Shown: positions 43,700 through 56,599, counted from the first letter of the stretch. The stretch is 64,000 nucleotides of DNA from Siphonodentalium dalli (GCA_032622095.1 CP136061.1:87662983-87726982), one strand, 5' to 3'. The notes: generated from the letters alone by a model not told the origin. Made by a program: numbers and translations.

Positions 43700-46384
43700 T
43701 GTTTTAATGAATTTGGTATTTCGATGATTTTATTAGACACAAAAGTGTTAACTCCCCATAGCCTGCAATTTCTTGACAGGTTGACCTCATTTTAACAAAT
43801 CTGAATCTAGTCACTAAAGAATCCTCCTGGTTCCTCCATACTATATGTAAGCTAAATAGTCCAAACTCTCTTGAGAAGACATTTTAAGAATTACTATAGA
43901 GACATATAGTTATGTCCCTGGTCCCACCCTATTTAACCTGGTGACCCCATCTGAATAAATTTGAATCCCAGACACCAAAGAACCCTTCATACATATCATA
44001 AATATCAGTAAAATAGACCTGATGGTCCTTGTGAAGGAAGCATATTAAGAGGGAAACTGTCCTTCGCTTGGCCCCTATTTGACCAGGTGACCCCATTTAA
44101 AAAAATCTGAATTGCAGTCAAGGAATAATATTCCATTCTATATAAGCCAACTAGTTCTTGCAAACATATTTTAAGATGTAGTGAAATAGTTAAGTCTCTT
44201 GCTCAGCCCTTATTTGACTTTGTGATCCCATTTTCACAAATCTGATAAGGATAAGAATTAAGTTCCCCAGTTGAAGTTGGTGATATTCACCCATTGGTCA
44301 CCTCATTTATGAATTTTATCTTCTGCAAATTAGGGGTTATAGAAACTTCCTAGAAGGGAAATTTAACTAACAACAATGTAAATTTGATACTATAGATACT
44401 TCCCAGAATATGAGGCCTAAGCAGAATGAGGTCTCCAGATGGTGAACAAAAAGCGTGTCTGTTCCTACATTGTGCATGCCTGGCCTCAAGCAACACAATG
44501 TATTATACAATCAAGCCTTGAAATAGTGTGATAGTGTGTCTGTCATTTGCAGAATGAGGTCCCCAGAGGGTGAATTTAGTGACGCTATCCCGCACAGCGG
44601 GCTAGCATCACTAAATTCACCCTCTGGGGACCTCATTCTGATAAGGCCATCAACTGCTATGGAAGACCTAGAATAAAATTGAATTTCCCCAGTTGAAGTT
44701 GGTGATGTTCACCCATTGGGCCCCTCAATTATGAATTTTATCTTCTGCAAATTAGGGGATATAGAAACTTCCTAGAAGGGAAATTTAACTAACAACAATG
44801 TAAATTTTATACTATAGATACTTCCCAGAAGATGATGCCTAAGCAGAATGAGATATCCAGATGGTGAATCTAGCCCGCTGTGTGGGATAGCATCACTAAA
44901 AGCATGTCTATTCCTATATTGTGCATGTCTGGCCTCAAGCAACACAATGTATTATACAATCAAGCCTTGAAATAGTGTGATAGTGTGTCTGTCATTTGCA
45001 GAATGAGGTCCTCAGAGGGTGAATTTAGTGACGCTATCCTGCACAGCGGGCTAGCATCACTAAATTCACCATCTGGGGACCTCATTCTGCTAAGGCCCCC
45101 CAACCTCTATGGCAGACCTAGGATAAGATTGAAGTTCCCCAGTTGAAGTTGGTGATGTTCACCCATTGGGCACCTCAATTATGAATTTATCTTCTGCAAA
45201 TTAGGGGATATAGAAACTTCCTAGAAGGGAAATGTAACTAACAACAATGTTAATTTGATACTATAGATACTTCCCAGAAGATGAGGCCTAAGCAGAATGA
45301 GGTCCCCAGAGTGTGAATTTGGTGATGCTAGGCCGCTGTGCGGGATAGCATCACTAAATTCACCCTCTGGGGACCTCATTCTGCAAATGACATTAGTCCT
45401 GATATGAACAATACATGAATGATTGGGAATTAATGACTTCTAGCAGATCTGCAAGGAATGTTTATAAACATATCAAGATTGACATGATTGTGTCAGCATA
45501 CCCAGCATATATACAGTTACAGCCAAAGTAAATGCTTCTTATTAATGATTCTGTCAAGAAATTGAGTAAATTTTATTTTTGGGACTAGGCCAGGGTGGCA
45601 GAAGCAGTGCACTTGAGTGAAGGGCCAGGGGGCACAACCTTCAGAAATGTAATAGCATTAGTTTTTCAATTTAAAAAAAATGTTAAACAATATATATATA
45701 TAATTGACCATGGAGTTAAATACAATTTTTTTTAATATTTTAATAAAAAAAACAATTCCACAGTTTTTTTAAATATTCTTTTATTTTTTAATATATCATT
45801 TATTTTCTATTCTTTTATTTTTTGGTTAAAGAGTTTAATCTGAATTTTTTTTTTGAGTTATGTCCCTGGCCCCACCCACATTTGACCCAGTGACCTCATT
45901 TCAACAAATCTGAACCCCAGCCAACCAAGGATCCTTCATACCAAATATGAACCCAATTGGCCTGATGGTATTTGAGAAGAAGATGTTTAAAAGAATTAAT
46001 ATGGAGGGAAAGAGTTATGGCCCTGGTTTCTCAACTAATCAACCTGGTGACCTCATTTGAACAAATCTGAATGTGAGTCACCTAGGGAACATCCACACCA
46101 AATATGAACCCATTAGGCCTTATGGTTCTGGAAAAGAAGTTGTTCTAAGAATTACTATCAAGGAATAGAGTTGTGGCCCTGCTCTCGCAACTATTTGACC
46201 CAGTGACCTCATTTGAACAAATCTGAATGAGAGTCACCTAGGAAACATCCACACTAAATATGAACCAATTCGGTCCAATGGAACTTAAGAAGAAGATGTT
46301 CAAAGAATTGTTGACGGACGGATGGACGACGGGCGAGGAGTGATGACTATAGCTCCACCGGAGACTTCGTCTCAGGTGAGCTAA
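43700..46384 (+). mobile_element. Third Helitron-like element (3' part), interrupted
   Basis: Diverged ~130-150-bp units with TTTGACC.GGTGACC.CATTT and ACAAATCTGAAT occur at 43780-44240 and again at 45850-46310. The end has GGACGGATGGACGACGG then a hairpin (CTCCACCGGAGAC..GTCTCAGGTGAG) followed by CTAA at 46381-46384. The two halves are separated by ~1.6 kb of H-family and AT-rich sequence. The left end was not located. Confidence 0.6.
44245..45400. repeat. ~449-bp tandem duplication of an H-family region
   Basis: CAAGCCTTGAAATAGTGTGA starts at both 44512 and 44961, preceded each time by GGCCTCAAGCAACACAATG. The internal segment with CTTCTGCAAATTAGGG recurs at about 44325, 44745 and 45195. 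Each unit mixes an H hairpin with parts of the long-form internal segment. Confidence 0.75.
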
Positions 46385-46430
46385 AAAGGCCACACGTCCC
46401 CAGAATAAGGTGGCTTTATTTGACGGGTGG

Positions 46431-46617
46431 CAAGCCTTGAAATAGTGTGTCTGTCATTTGCAGAATGAGGTCCCCAGAGGGAGAATTTAGTGATGCTACC
46501 CCGCATAGCGGGCTAGCATCACCAAATTCACCCTCTGGGGACCTCATTCTGCTTACACCTCAGCAGAATGAGGTTCCCAGAGCGTGAATTTGGTGATGCT
46601 AGCCTGCTATGCGGGTT
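46431..46617. mobile_element. H-family MITE, truncated in second hairpin
   Basis: CAAGCCTTGAAATAGTGTG, first hairpin complete, second stops at GCCTGCTATGCGGGTT. Confidence 0.75.
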
Positions 46618-46749
46618 ACAAAGGTTTTGAAAATGTGTTGAAGGGTATATATATGGGTTGTGATCGGCAGTATGGCTGAAGGGGTCACTGTCACCAAAAA
46701 CAGCACTGAAGGTTACATAGGTTTTGAAATGTGATGAAGGGTACACAGG

Positions 46750-49700
46750 TTTTGAAATCTCGTAATAAATGATGTTTAGTTTTCGTGTCTGCCGTGGTTT
46801 CTGTTAGTGAATAATTGATTACATTCCAATGAAAATTAAAATGAACTGAACACAAACCGCTGAATACTGATGGGGGCCAGACCTCAGGAACACAGTTGAA
46901 GTAATTGCGTTAGTACTACATATAAGAAAATTATTAAGTTCTAAATCCTGCATACACTTTAACTACATTTCAAATGTATAACAGTATTTGGCTAAACATG
47001 AACCCATTGAACAATCACAATTATTTTCCTGGAAAGAATAAACCTACAAATAGCATTTGAATTCCTCTGTACTAGTATAAATTTACTAACTTTCCACTAG
47101 TATTAGTAAAAGCAACCTGTATTGCCATTTTTTCAAGGACAAATTCGATCATCTCAAACATTTTATAATTCAATTCTGATAATGGATACCAGTAACATTA
47201 TGGTGTTAGTGGACTAATTTTAATAAATATACTAAAAGACCCAAATAACGACCAGGATGGATCTTTCCTGAAATTTAATAAACATAGGGGTATGTTTGTT
47301 TGGATCCCAAAAGTAAGTCAACAGTCATAACTCTGGTGAAAATGAGTAGACCGAATATACCAAATTTGAAGCTAAAATAATTGACAAAATTCTAAGTCTT
47401 CAAGGAGCCAACATTCAGTTAAAAATGGGTGGACCTCACCCAAATTTGAACATTCGAACATGAACTGTATTTCCATGTGAGAAATCCATATACCAATTTG
47501 AAAACAATGTTTACATTAAGCAGCAATAATTTTAGATGGAATTTTTAAAAACAATTTACTTCTATTAAAATACATGTCCATTTGTGGTTGCAGATGAATC
47601 CCAATCTCACCAATAAATCTGCAGTCTTTAAAACCTGCCTGTGGCTAATCTTGTTTGTTCAACTCCCATGTCTTGCGGGAAGAAGTCTTATCTGTTAGAG
47701 AGCAATATACATGTGGAAAACTTTCTATATCAGAATTTAAAGTTCCTCTCCACAGTCAATGAAGGATTGATAGTGTTCATGCATAGTTACTAGTACATGT
47801 ATGTATACAGGCAGTATAAAGATGACTGCATGCCTACCATATCAAACACCCTTCTGGGATGGGCACTAAGAAAGGCACATGAAATTATCTACTGGTTTGT
47901 TTGGGTGTATCAAACTTACAAGCATGCATATGCCAGTGTGTATAAGGAACTTCAAAGTTGGGGGCAATTTGAATGGTGAGGTGTGGTACCTCAGTCAAGG
48001 TGTGACCTGTGGTACCATTTTCAGTGTGGTGTGGGACTTTATATTTCAATGCAATTGAGGGTTGTCTGAGGAACATTTACACCCTGTGCAATGTGTCTGA
48101 GGCGCATGTGATAAATCCTGCCAGTGGAGGTGTGTCTTAGGTCCTGAGGTGTATGACCAAATATTTAAGTGAGGTTTGAATTAATATCATACAAGTTATG
48201 TTATTATAAAGTCATAGAAAAGCCCTATTATGGCCTGTTGATATGTCAATATTGTGCTCGGAGGAAATTGTGCCACCACATCTGAGAGAATAGTTACAAG
48301 AGAGCTGCATACCGGGTAGTTGAGTGCCTGGGAGGCATTTGTTTGTCCACATTGACAATACTTATCATATTATTGTGCAACATTAACTGTTTACTTGCAA
48401 TATACATGGACAGCCTTAACACAAGTATGAAGAGTAAGCATTAATGTACTTCTTAACTGTTCGGGAAAAAATAAAAAAAATATTACCAAAAAATAAAAAA
48501 TCCCTACTTACCTACCTGGAATTTTTTGGCACCGTAATAGGAAACAATTAAGTTTTATTTTTTGGCCTAGATATAAAACAATTTCTTATTTTACTTATTT
48601 ATGATTCACTTGACAGAAAACAGATTCATTCTGAACAGGGTTCAAAGCCAGACAATCTGATATCACTTTTATATATGGCACACATACCCGGTACATGTGA
48701 GCATACCGGTATGTATACCATATATAAAAACCTGTTTATCACTTTTATATATGGTACACATGCGTGTGAGCACATGTATATGTATATGCACCATATATAA
48801 AAGCACTTGTAGCTATGATTGAAGCTCAATGTAAACATGTATGTACATCAAAATAGATATCGGTACACCAAAAAAAATCCCCCCCCCCAAATTTCAGGAT
48901 ATACATAAATTGACAACACGGGGAAATTGTATTGTGACTATTGTCATACATGTACTAGTAAGTATGTTTATTGCAAAATCACAAAAGTCACCGTAATCAT
49001 GAAATCTTAAGCTGGAACCTCCAGGTATTGTGAAATATATTAGATTAGAATTTCATTTCAGTCTGCATTAAGATTCTCTATACATATAAAACTGATCAGA
49101 AAATCCTCAAAATAACGAGGTGCCTTTAATGCATTACTCTCAGGTGCCAGATAAACGTGATGGCTGAATAAACGTGCTGGTTTACATTTACCCCTAAAAT
49201 TATTAATATTGCTGGCATTTTCACTATATATATCATGACCAAATAATAGTGATGGCCAGCATATTCTTCCAAAATTAATAAGCGTGCCAGCACTTTATTT
49301 GGTACCCAAGAGTAATGATCTGGAACATCTCTGCAAAGCTATCGCTCATTTTTACACCGCTCAGCTTCAACTATCACTGCTCACTCACCATATAGAGATA
49401 CATCCCAGAGGATCCTGCACTTAACAAAATACATGTACATATACTTTATCTACATGTAGTCTCTGGATTCGTAATTTTACAGGTTTTGATAATCTGCAAA
49501 AGAGGTGATGTTGACCTACTGTACATGTACCGGTATTGTATATAGCAGATTCTCATGTCATATGTTATGATATACACATGTACATGTACATGTAATGGAT
49601 ATACCAGTACCATTAGTTAAATGACAACTCCATTATAATCACGATCATTCCACTGAAGTTGAACTGACCCCTTCCAAAATTCTTTATAATTTGCATATCT

Positions 49701-50370
49701 ACCGTACCAAACACTCAAACTACTTAATTGTTTCCCAGTTGACATTGTGACAATCCAAATTGGTAACATCTCCCTTCACATTGGCACCATTTTATTGCAC
49801 CTAACAGTTCTAAATCTAATTTATAATTACGCCTTCTACTATATACGGTACATACATCATGTACGCCACCTTCGAGGTTGACATTGGACACCATACCATT
49901 TGAGGTGGCAACATCAATATACTGATGCTGTATACATGTACAAGTACATGTACTGTATTGTCTGTATATGCAGTGAATTATAGACCATTTAGATAATATA
50001 TCGTTTACGTTATAGCGACCTTAACTGTCCTACTAGTAAGTTGAAGCCCTAAGGCCTAACCAGCTGCTAACCTTTTTATTTATCGCAGTTTATATTTCAA
50101 ACAACTTCCATCAGATCTTTCAATCTGAAACTTTGGCACTGTGAAATTTTGTGGCATGATAATAAATACCTGGAGAGCTTGCTATTTGATAACACGGTTG
50201 ACATTAAAGCTAAACCCCCTAAATTGTCCCATGTGGATTTTTTTTTTCAACGAATCACCACTTCCACTTGTGACAGTGCCCAAACATTGGAAAAACAGAA
50301 AAAGGCAAAGCATGTCATTGACACTGAGCGAAACACTCCGGTGAAAAATCATTAAAATGAGTAAACATAC
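46750..50370. other. TE-poor part of intron 1
   Basis: None of the M1, H or P families is present. I see only two hairpins made of ATCACTTTTATATATGG-like arms (48655-48735 and 48740-48810), ACATGTACATGTACATGT runs (49578, 49935) and generic AT-rich DNA. Short frames here (for example 47797-47979) look like chance. Confidence 0.5.
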
Positions 50371-50424
50371 CTTGGCCTTCACTCTGATAACTTCTCTATT
50401 TTCCATGCCGTAAAAACTAGCCAT
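50371..50424 (-). CDS. TBC1D25: TBC1D25-like coding exon 1 (start codon)
   Basis: Encodes 18 residues, MASFYGMENREVIRVKAK, and ends at a strong donor (AAG|GTATGT), phase 0. The ATG sits in a good Kozak setting (CCAAAATGG, A at -3 and G at +4). The frame is closed upstream by a TAG eight codons before it, so this is the first possible in-frame start. The ENREVIRVK segment corresponds to the EREVVRVRVK-like stretch at the vertebrate N-terminus. The long low-complexity N-terminal extension of vertebrates is absent. The ORF reading past the donor (to 50182) is intron. Confidence 0.85.
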
Positions 50425-50760
50425 TTTGGCATATGATGATGTATGCTAAATATCGATTTTTCATCTCATTTCCGATTTCGAGAAAATCTCCACTTCCAGC
50501 TGATCCGACGAACCAAGGGAGGTAATTCATCGCACATTGATTGGATTATTTCAAATTTGTGTGGGGGTGTTCAAGACACAGAGCTATATTTTAGTTTATG
50601 CATCGACGTATATATAGATCGATGGTTTATGTTTAGAACTGTTCGATATTTCAACATGGGATTTCTCAAAATCTATCCAGAAAAAAAAACTCTTGGTGTT
50701 CATATAAATGATAAAACCTCCAATAATATTTACAATTTATATAGATTATAGTTTCATGAC
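50425..50760. promoter_or_regulatory. Presumed 5' UTR/promoter region of the TBC1D25-like gene
   Basis: Inference from position only: this lies immediately upstream of the first coding exon on the minus strand. No TATA box or initiator is convincing. The divergent 102-codon plus-strand frame here (50443-50751) matches nothing I know. Confidence 0.35.
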
Positions 50761-51178
50761 ATAAAAATAAATTGCAATGTATTCATGCAGGTATACCATA
50801 TGATATAAATTTTAATATGCAAGATTGTCATGCACGGTCTTTATAATTTTTCATAAAAGCATGGTATATCGGGAGGGGTGGTCATGAGAGGAAACTTTCT
50901 TTATGATCCTTTATATTTATCGTTACAAGCAAATATTTTATATGTTATTTATTGAGAAAGACAATACCAAATAAATACTCTAAGAATCTCATGTAAGAGA
51001 ATCCGTAAAGTTTAAAATTAATAATGAAATGTTTTTTTTATGTGTGTGCCAAAACGTCATATACGACATTTGAGAAGTCCACATACCATTTGTAGTAATG
51101 AATTCCTGAGAAAAATATTATACCCCCACTTGTTTTAAATGAATGAAATTGTGTTGGCTCTATAATTATTAAGACTGC

Positions 51179-51470
51179 TTTCAAAAGAGGGCCAAAATGA
51201 CGTTGCTCGCGATTTCCATTCTAGAATTTTCATTCTTTGTTTTTCTTGATGGGGGGGGTGTCCATCCCTGCAAATATATCAGCTATATTATGGGTTTTCG
51301 GATCTTAGTAAAATTTGGTATGGAGCGCCATCATGCCTCCATTCAAAAGAGGGGCAAATGACGTTGATCGCGTATCGATTCAGCAGTTATCCTTCTTTGT
51401 TTATTCTAAATTTGGTTTCCGTCCTGCCCATGTTTGCATGCATGCATGGGGGATGTCAGTACCCGAGATG
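51179..51470 (+). repeat. Diverged ~163-bp tandem duplication
   Basis: CAAAAGAGGGCCAAAATGAC at 51182 and CAAAAGAGGGGCAAATGAC at 51344, each followed by CG..GATTTC/TATCGATTC and a TTCTTTGTTT motif. Confidence 0.6.
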
Positions 51471-52634
51471 TAACTTCTTGTTGTACATGAGAGTATTTTC
51501 AATTATAGGGTACTAATTTTGATTATTGATCTTGCCCAAGTATTCTGGATTATGTTTTAGATTATTTAAAGGTACTCACTCCGATTCGATGGTCCCCATA
51601 TCATCAGATTCAATAACAAAAATAAAATTGCCCAAACCGTGTTATTTATAAACATTTTGTTCAACGAAATCTGGCGGTATATAATTGTCAAATATCTAAC
51701 ACCAAATGCCACTTGATTTTAGATGGAGTTATCCATCTTCATTCGCAATTTTGTCCGAGACCGTCGGCTTGAGTAATATTTGCCAGGCCGCCAAATTAAC
51801 ATATCTCGGGAAACAACAAATTTCTAAAATCGATATTTGATCACTCTGAGCTTTGATGGGTGGGTTCCTCTACTCGAATTAAATATGTTTTACACCCGAT
51901 GCCAAAGAAATTGCAATTTGGGAGCGTTAATTCGGATATGCATCTTTAAACTGTTCATGTATGTACACGTGGGTGTAATGTGGATAGATATTATTTTTAT
52001 TATTTGCATTGATCCGTGCTTTTAATAATGTTGCATGTATGATTTATTTGTTAACAATATGCGATTGTTACATACTAATCAATTTATTTGCAATAATATT
52101 CACCCGTGGATATGACGTCATATACATGAGGTATACTATATGGCAAGCCGTGTTCACATTTTCGATTTATTTGGACTTAAGTGAAAATATTTGCACTTAA
52201 GTGCAAATAATTTTACTTTATTAAATGCAAATCCTAAGTATGGTATGAACTAGATGACTGTTTATCCTATATATACCTACCCATGCCATAAATGTAGTAA
52301 TGACGATACATGAACATGCATGGTCCTTTCACTATTTGCAGGGGAGTAGCCTATCAATTTAAGACTGAAAACCCATGCATGACATATATACCCTCAGGGC
52401 CGGGACCAATTTCCTACTTACTACCCAGGCCTATGGGTATCCATATGGGTCCATGGCCATCCCGATCATATTGGGTCGTCAGTCATATCTGTCTTTAACA
52501 GTGGAGAAGAACGTGTATGAATTTGGTGGAAACTGGAGCTAAAGTTTTATATCACAGTCAGTTTTGGTGCCCCTCCCCTCCAATTCATGACTCGAACGGC
52601 ACGAAGTTGACTTCCATTTCTTATTCCTTATTCG

Positions 52635-53135
52635 AACTATTTCTATTTAGGTCAAACAAAGGGTGTTGTATGGTGGCCCACAAGGCACTCTTTCCACACA
52701 CCCACCCCGATCCAAAATGGCCACCGTCCAGAAGGGTTCAAATAGGGAACCCATGTCAATCTCGGCCCCTTGACCGATTTAGGTTAAACAAATGGTGTTG
52801 TAGGATGGACCCCAAACCAATCTAAATATTCACCTCGTTCACCCCGATCCAAAATGGCCGCCGCCCAGATGGGTTCAAATAGGGCACCAATGTCATTTAT
52901 CGCGGTCCCTTGACCGATTTAGGTAAAAAAAAAAATTGTAGGTCGACCCCAAATCATTCTAAATATTCATCCCGCATACCAACCCCGATCCAAAATGGCC
53001 ACCGTCCAGAGGGGTCCATGGGCATCCATGCCTTTTTTCTGCCCCTTGGCCGATTTAGATCAAACAAAGGGTGGTGTGTGGTGGCCCCAAGCAATATAAA
53101 TATTCAACATATATACACCATGCCCCGATCCGTAT
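52635..53135 (+). repeat. ~137-141-bp tandem repeat, about 3.5 units
   Basis: CCCCGATCCAAAATGGCC starts units at 52705, 52842 and 52983, with a partial one at 53123. Each continues GTCCAGA.GGGT, CCCTTGACCGATTTAGGT.AAACAA and TCTAAATATTCA. It resembles the AGATGGC-containing Helitron cores in style but not in sequence. Confidence 0.85.
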
Positions 53136-53597
53136 ACAACGATCGCTGGGTTTGGTGAAAATAATTATACATGGAGTATTTCATCATTACGAAATCAACC
53201 AACTGATATGTTATATGTAAATAACATGGAAATATCGTGCATTGACATAGTCTTCGTCGCGTATAAATTAGACTGCATTGATTTCCAGAAAATAGGTATA
53301 TAGTATATGTATACGCATACATATAGAGTGCATATATAAGGCTAGAAATCATAAATGATGCATGAAGAATTAGCTGGAGATAAATAGATATGTCTGTTGT
53401 CAGGATGGACGTGATGTGTAGTGAAGGAAACGTAGAAGGCGAGAAAAAGACTCAAAAATAAAAGATAAGAGGTGGTTAGTGAAAAATGCTGCGGTGCCAA
53501 TCAATAGTCACCACTATTTGTTTTCAAAGCAAATTGGGCATCATGAACTCAGTCTACCAGCATTATACCTATATAATTATAGGGTACCGCGTATGGA

Positions 53598-54570
53598 AGG
53601 CAAATTCACATTTAACAGCTAATTACACTTAAGCATAATGCCAGTATACTTAAGCGTATTGCTATTACGCTTAAAGGCGTAATGTCATTATGCTTAAGCG
53701 TGATTGCCTCACTCACACACAAATCCATTATGCTTAAAGGGGTACTGTACGCCATTTTCATTAAATTTTCGGTGACAACAACGATCTAATATCGATAATA
53801 TATAGAAACATAAGTAATTTGAGTCGAAGATGTATTCTGTAAACGCTCAGGTTAATAGGCTATCTTAAAATTTAATAATTTAAAAGTTAATAATTTGATA
53901 TAAATTGAATTTATGACTGGAGCCATAAAATGGCGTCAATTAAATTACGAATTACCGTAATCAAAAACAGTAATTGAGGGATACTGGATGTTAAACCGAT
54001 CGCACACACGATCGCTTAAAATATTATGATGATACGGGGAGAACACTCAAGCCACTCACCGACTAGCGACGATACAATAACTTAAATGATTATATGGGAC
54101 TAGTATGCATATAATATAACTTTTATTTGATTCATTTGGTTGAATAACTTTACAAAAATTACTCGACAACGACAATTTGTATTTTTGCATTCCGGTAAAT
54201 TTGTCATCCGTATATAACATGACTTCGTACTCAACAGACTTTCAAATAATGGAAAATTGTTACCTTATTCTCCGACTCGGAGACTATAGAAACCAACAAC
54301 AACATTTGGCGTACAGTACCCCTTTAAGCAGAATGCCAATATGCTTAATATAATACAAATTCCATTACGCTTAATGCAATTACACTTAAGCATTATGTTT
54401 AATCGTAATCACATGCATTATGAGTAATGGAAATCAGCATTATGCTCAAGCGTAAATGCATTACGCTTTAGCGTGATATAATTACGCTTATACATAATGG
54501 AATTATACTTTTTTAAAAGCGTAATGCATTACAATTAAGCGTAATTGGCTATTAAATGTGAATTTGGCCT
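53598..54570. mobile_element. TIR element rich in TTAAGCGTAAT words
   Basis: AGGCAAATTCACATTTAACA at the left and TTAAATGTGAATTTGGCCT at the right. The interior is built of roughly twenty ATTACGCTTAAGCATAAT-type words in both orientations. It is interrupted by the TTAA element at 53734-54327. Confidence 0.75.
53734..54327. mobile_element. Nested TTAA element with GGGGTACTGTACGCCA ends
   Basis: TTAAAGGGGTACTGTACGCCA region at the left and TGGCGTACAGTACCCCTTTAA at the right. It inserted at a TTAA supplied by one of the host element's GCTTAAGC words. The interior is AT-rich with no ORF. Confidence 0.8.
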
Positions 54571-54725
54571 CCCACAACCCTGCACACTGAAGTATTTACC
54601 AATGCATTTGATAATATTATGTATACTGTTTTTGAAATTGTACATGCACATTCGGTTTCGATCAATAGCGTGCACGAATCTAGTGCCTCTGTTGGGCGAA
54701 CGCTCAGTTGACATCTGGTCTCAAT

Positions 54726-54929
54726 CACAGGGGCCTGTGACGCGCTCCGCTGTCCGCCCCCCCCCCCTTTTACACTGCCCATATACGCCGCCTCTATATA
54801 CGCGCCTTCTTCGCGTTAATGGAACATTATGTCTATATAATGTTCCATTAACGCGAAGAAGGCGCGTATATAGTGGCGGCGTATATGGGCAGTGCAAAAG
54901 GGGGCGGACAGCGGAGCGCGTGGCCTGTG
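54726..54929. mobile_element. 204-bp near-perfect palindrome, hAT-type MITE
   Basis: Flanked by perfect 8-bp GTCTCAAT (54718-54725 and 54930-54937). Ends CACAGG.. and ..CCTGTG; the arms ACGCGCTCCGCTGTCCGCCC and complement pair almost without error around ACATTATGTCTATATAATGT. GC-rich compared with the surroundings. Short frames on both strands come from the palindrome. Confidence 0.85.
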
Positions 54930-55479
54930 GTCTCAATGATATTTTTACAATGACAGGAGGTAATATTTGGGAAAATTGGGTAAAATATACAATTTATATA
55001 TAAATTGCATATTTTATACCCAATTTTCGCAAATGTATTTTACAAAATTCACCAATGATGCAGCTGGGTTTATGTAATTATTTCTGCAAAGAACTCTCTT
55101 TTTCAATTATTTCCTGATAAATCCATAATTTAAACCATTGTTTCAGTGCAGATTTAAAAAAAGATACCTCCATGGAAGCTACCGGTATAGCTGTATCAGT
55201 GTTTACTCAGATCACCACCGATTAACGTTGGATGGTTTACTCAATGACATGTCATGCAGACCTGCATTTAGTTTTTATATATTTCTGTGTGGCTCCCATT
55301 TAGGAGAGTTGCTGTTCATAGCGTAATATATGGGAGGATGGATCGTTATCGGATTATTATAATGTATTCGAGAAATATGTAAACATTCCCCGAACCATTA
55401 ACTGTCAATTAATCAGGTGGGGGGGGGTATTTCGCCAAAGAGAGTTACTATACATATATCGGTGATGGGTGCCATCAGA

Positions 55480-56010
55480 AGATCTTTTACACACCTAGCT
55501 GAGTTTACACTTGGAAATTATATAAAGGATTGGTCCGACCACATTTGGAATACCCACAACCAGCATGGGAACTCCACCTACAAAAACATATCGAACGTTT
55601 AGAAGTTCAGAGAAGGGCATCCAAATTAGCACCAGAGCTATAAAAGACAAAAAAAGACAAGAGATTGGAGCTTTTTAACATTCCAACACTTTAATACAGA
55701 AGACATCGAGGTGACATGCATGATAGAGTGTTTCAAAATGTTTAACACATATGACCAAGAAGTCGCAGACGTATTCACAAGAAATACTGACAATAGAACT
55801 AGAGGACACACTTACAAACTATACCTATTGAGGGATCAAACTATATATATATAAGAAAATATTCATTCGGTCAGAGAGTAGTGGAAATATGGAACAACCT
55901 ACATACCGGTACATGTACCAGAAAAAGTCGTATATTCAGAAAATATGAACCAATTTGAGAACAAACTAGATAACCATTGGGACATACACGAGGTGAATTA
56001 GAACTTTATG
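55480..56010 (+). mobile_element. Non-LTR retrotransposon fragment (RT C-terminal part), broken
   Basis: With frame changes the translation contains YKGLVRPHLEYP, VQRRASKLAPEL, YRRHRGDMHDR and RTHLQT-like blocks, the region after the reverse transcriptase core in CR1/Jockey-type LINEs. Stops and shifts are frequent, so it is an old 5'-truncated copy. No RT catalytic motif is present. Confidence 0.7.
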
Positions 56011-56599
56011 GCTGAATTGAAAACTAACCTGACAATCTCTCAAACATGCAACATGTCTCTAGAACAGGATTCTCTATAGTTCACCGTCACGTATAAATGG
56101 GGTGGATAAAGTGGCAACCATGGGAGCCAGCGTCCACTAAAAGCATAAGTAACCATACGTAAGTATATCATTTATTTAATTATTTTGACACCCAATTGCA
56201 AATTTGCAATAACAACCGTGAACAGTAGTGACATAGCGTTATGGAACAAGTGACAAGTGGTTTGATCGATACGACGGGTAAGTGATAATTACATATAACA
56301 TATTCGGGCTTGGTACGTGCATGTCCTTCATGCACACGCTTACGTTATTCCAACTCATCAAAATCGTACCTCGAGCCACGTATGTAAAAACGGTATATAT
56401 TATGCAATTATTATATACGTGCTATATACATGTATATACAGCCCACAATTAGAAAAGAATAGATCTAATAAAAAAAATCAATAGCAATTAGTTTCCACAA
56501 GAAATACTTTTAAAAGCACTGGAAATTAAACCAGTCGAAATTATTGATACCCGAAATAACGTCGGAAATTTTACAACAATAAAATTTAGATGGTATTAA

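Larger units (their letters stand above)
1..50424 (-). other. TBC1D25: TBC1D25-like gene, 5' part (continues off left edge)
   Basis: Four minus-strand exons (50424-50371, 19391-19282, 1220-1072, 376-227) have consensus borders and join in phase (0, then 2+1, 1+2, then 1 base left over) to give 154 residues. In order, the product has a short REVIRVK-type start, an FSIDPQITSF block, a YLSMLSDWDMDAAF block and a DDWDIIAPADI block. I recognise this series from the N-terminal region of TBC1D25/OATL1, a Rab GTPase-activating protein that acts on autophagosomes through LC3/GABARAP and RAB33B. The catalytic TBC domain must lie left of position 74 and is not in the window. Introns are about 30,979, 18,061 and 695 bp; nearly all transposons in the left 50 kb lie inside them. 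Family identity is from memory of the vertebrate protein; a protein search would settle it. Confidence 0.88.

Noticed and set aside
54545-55003. 152-codon plus-strand ORF and opposing minus ORFs
   Set aside because: They are the two arms of a 204-bp palindromic MITE read in different directions.
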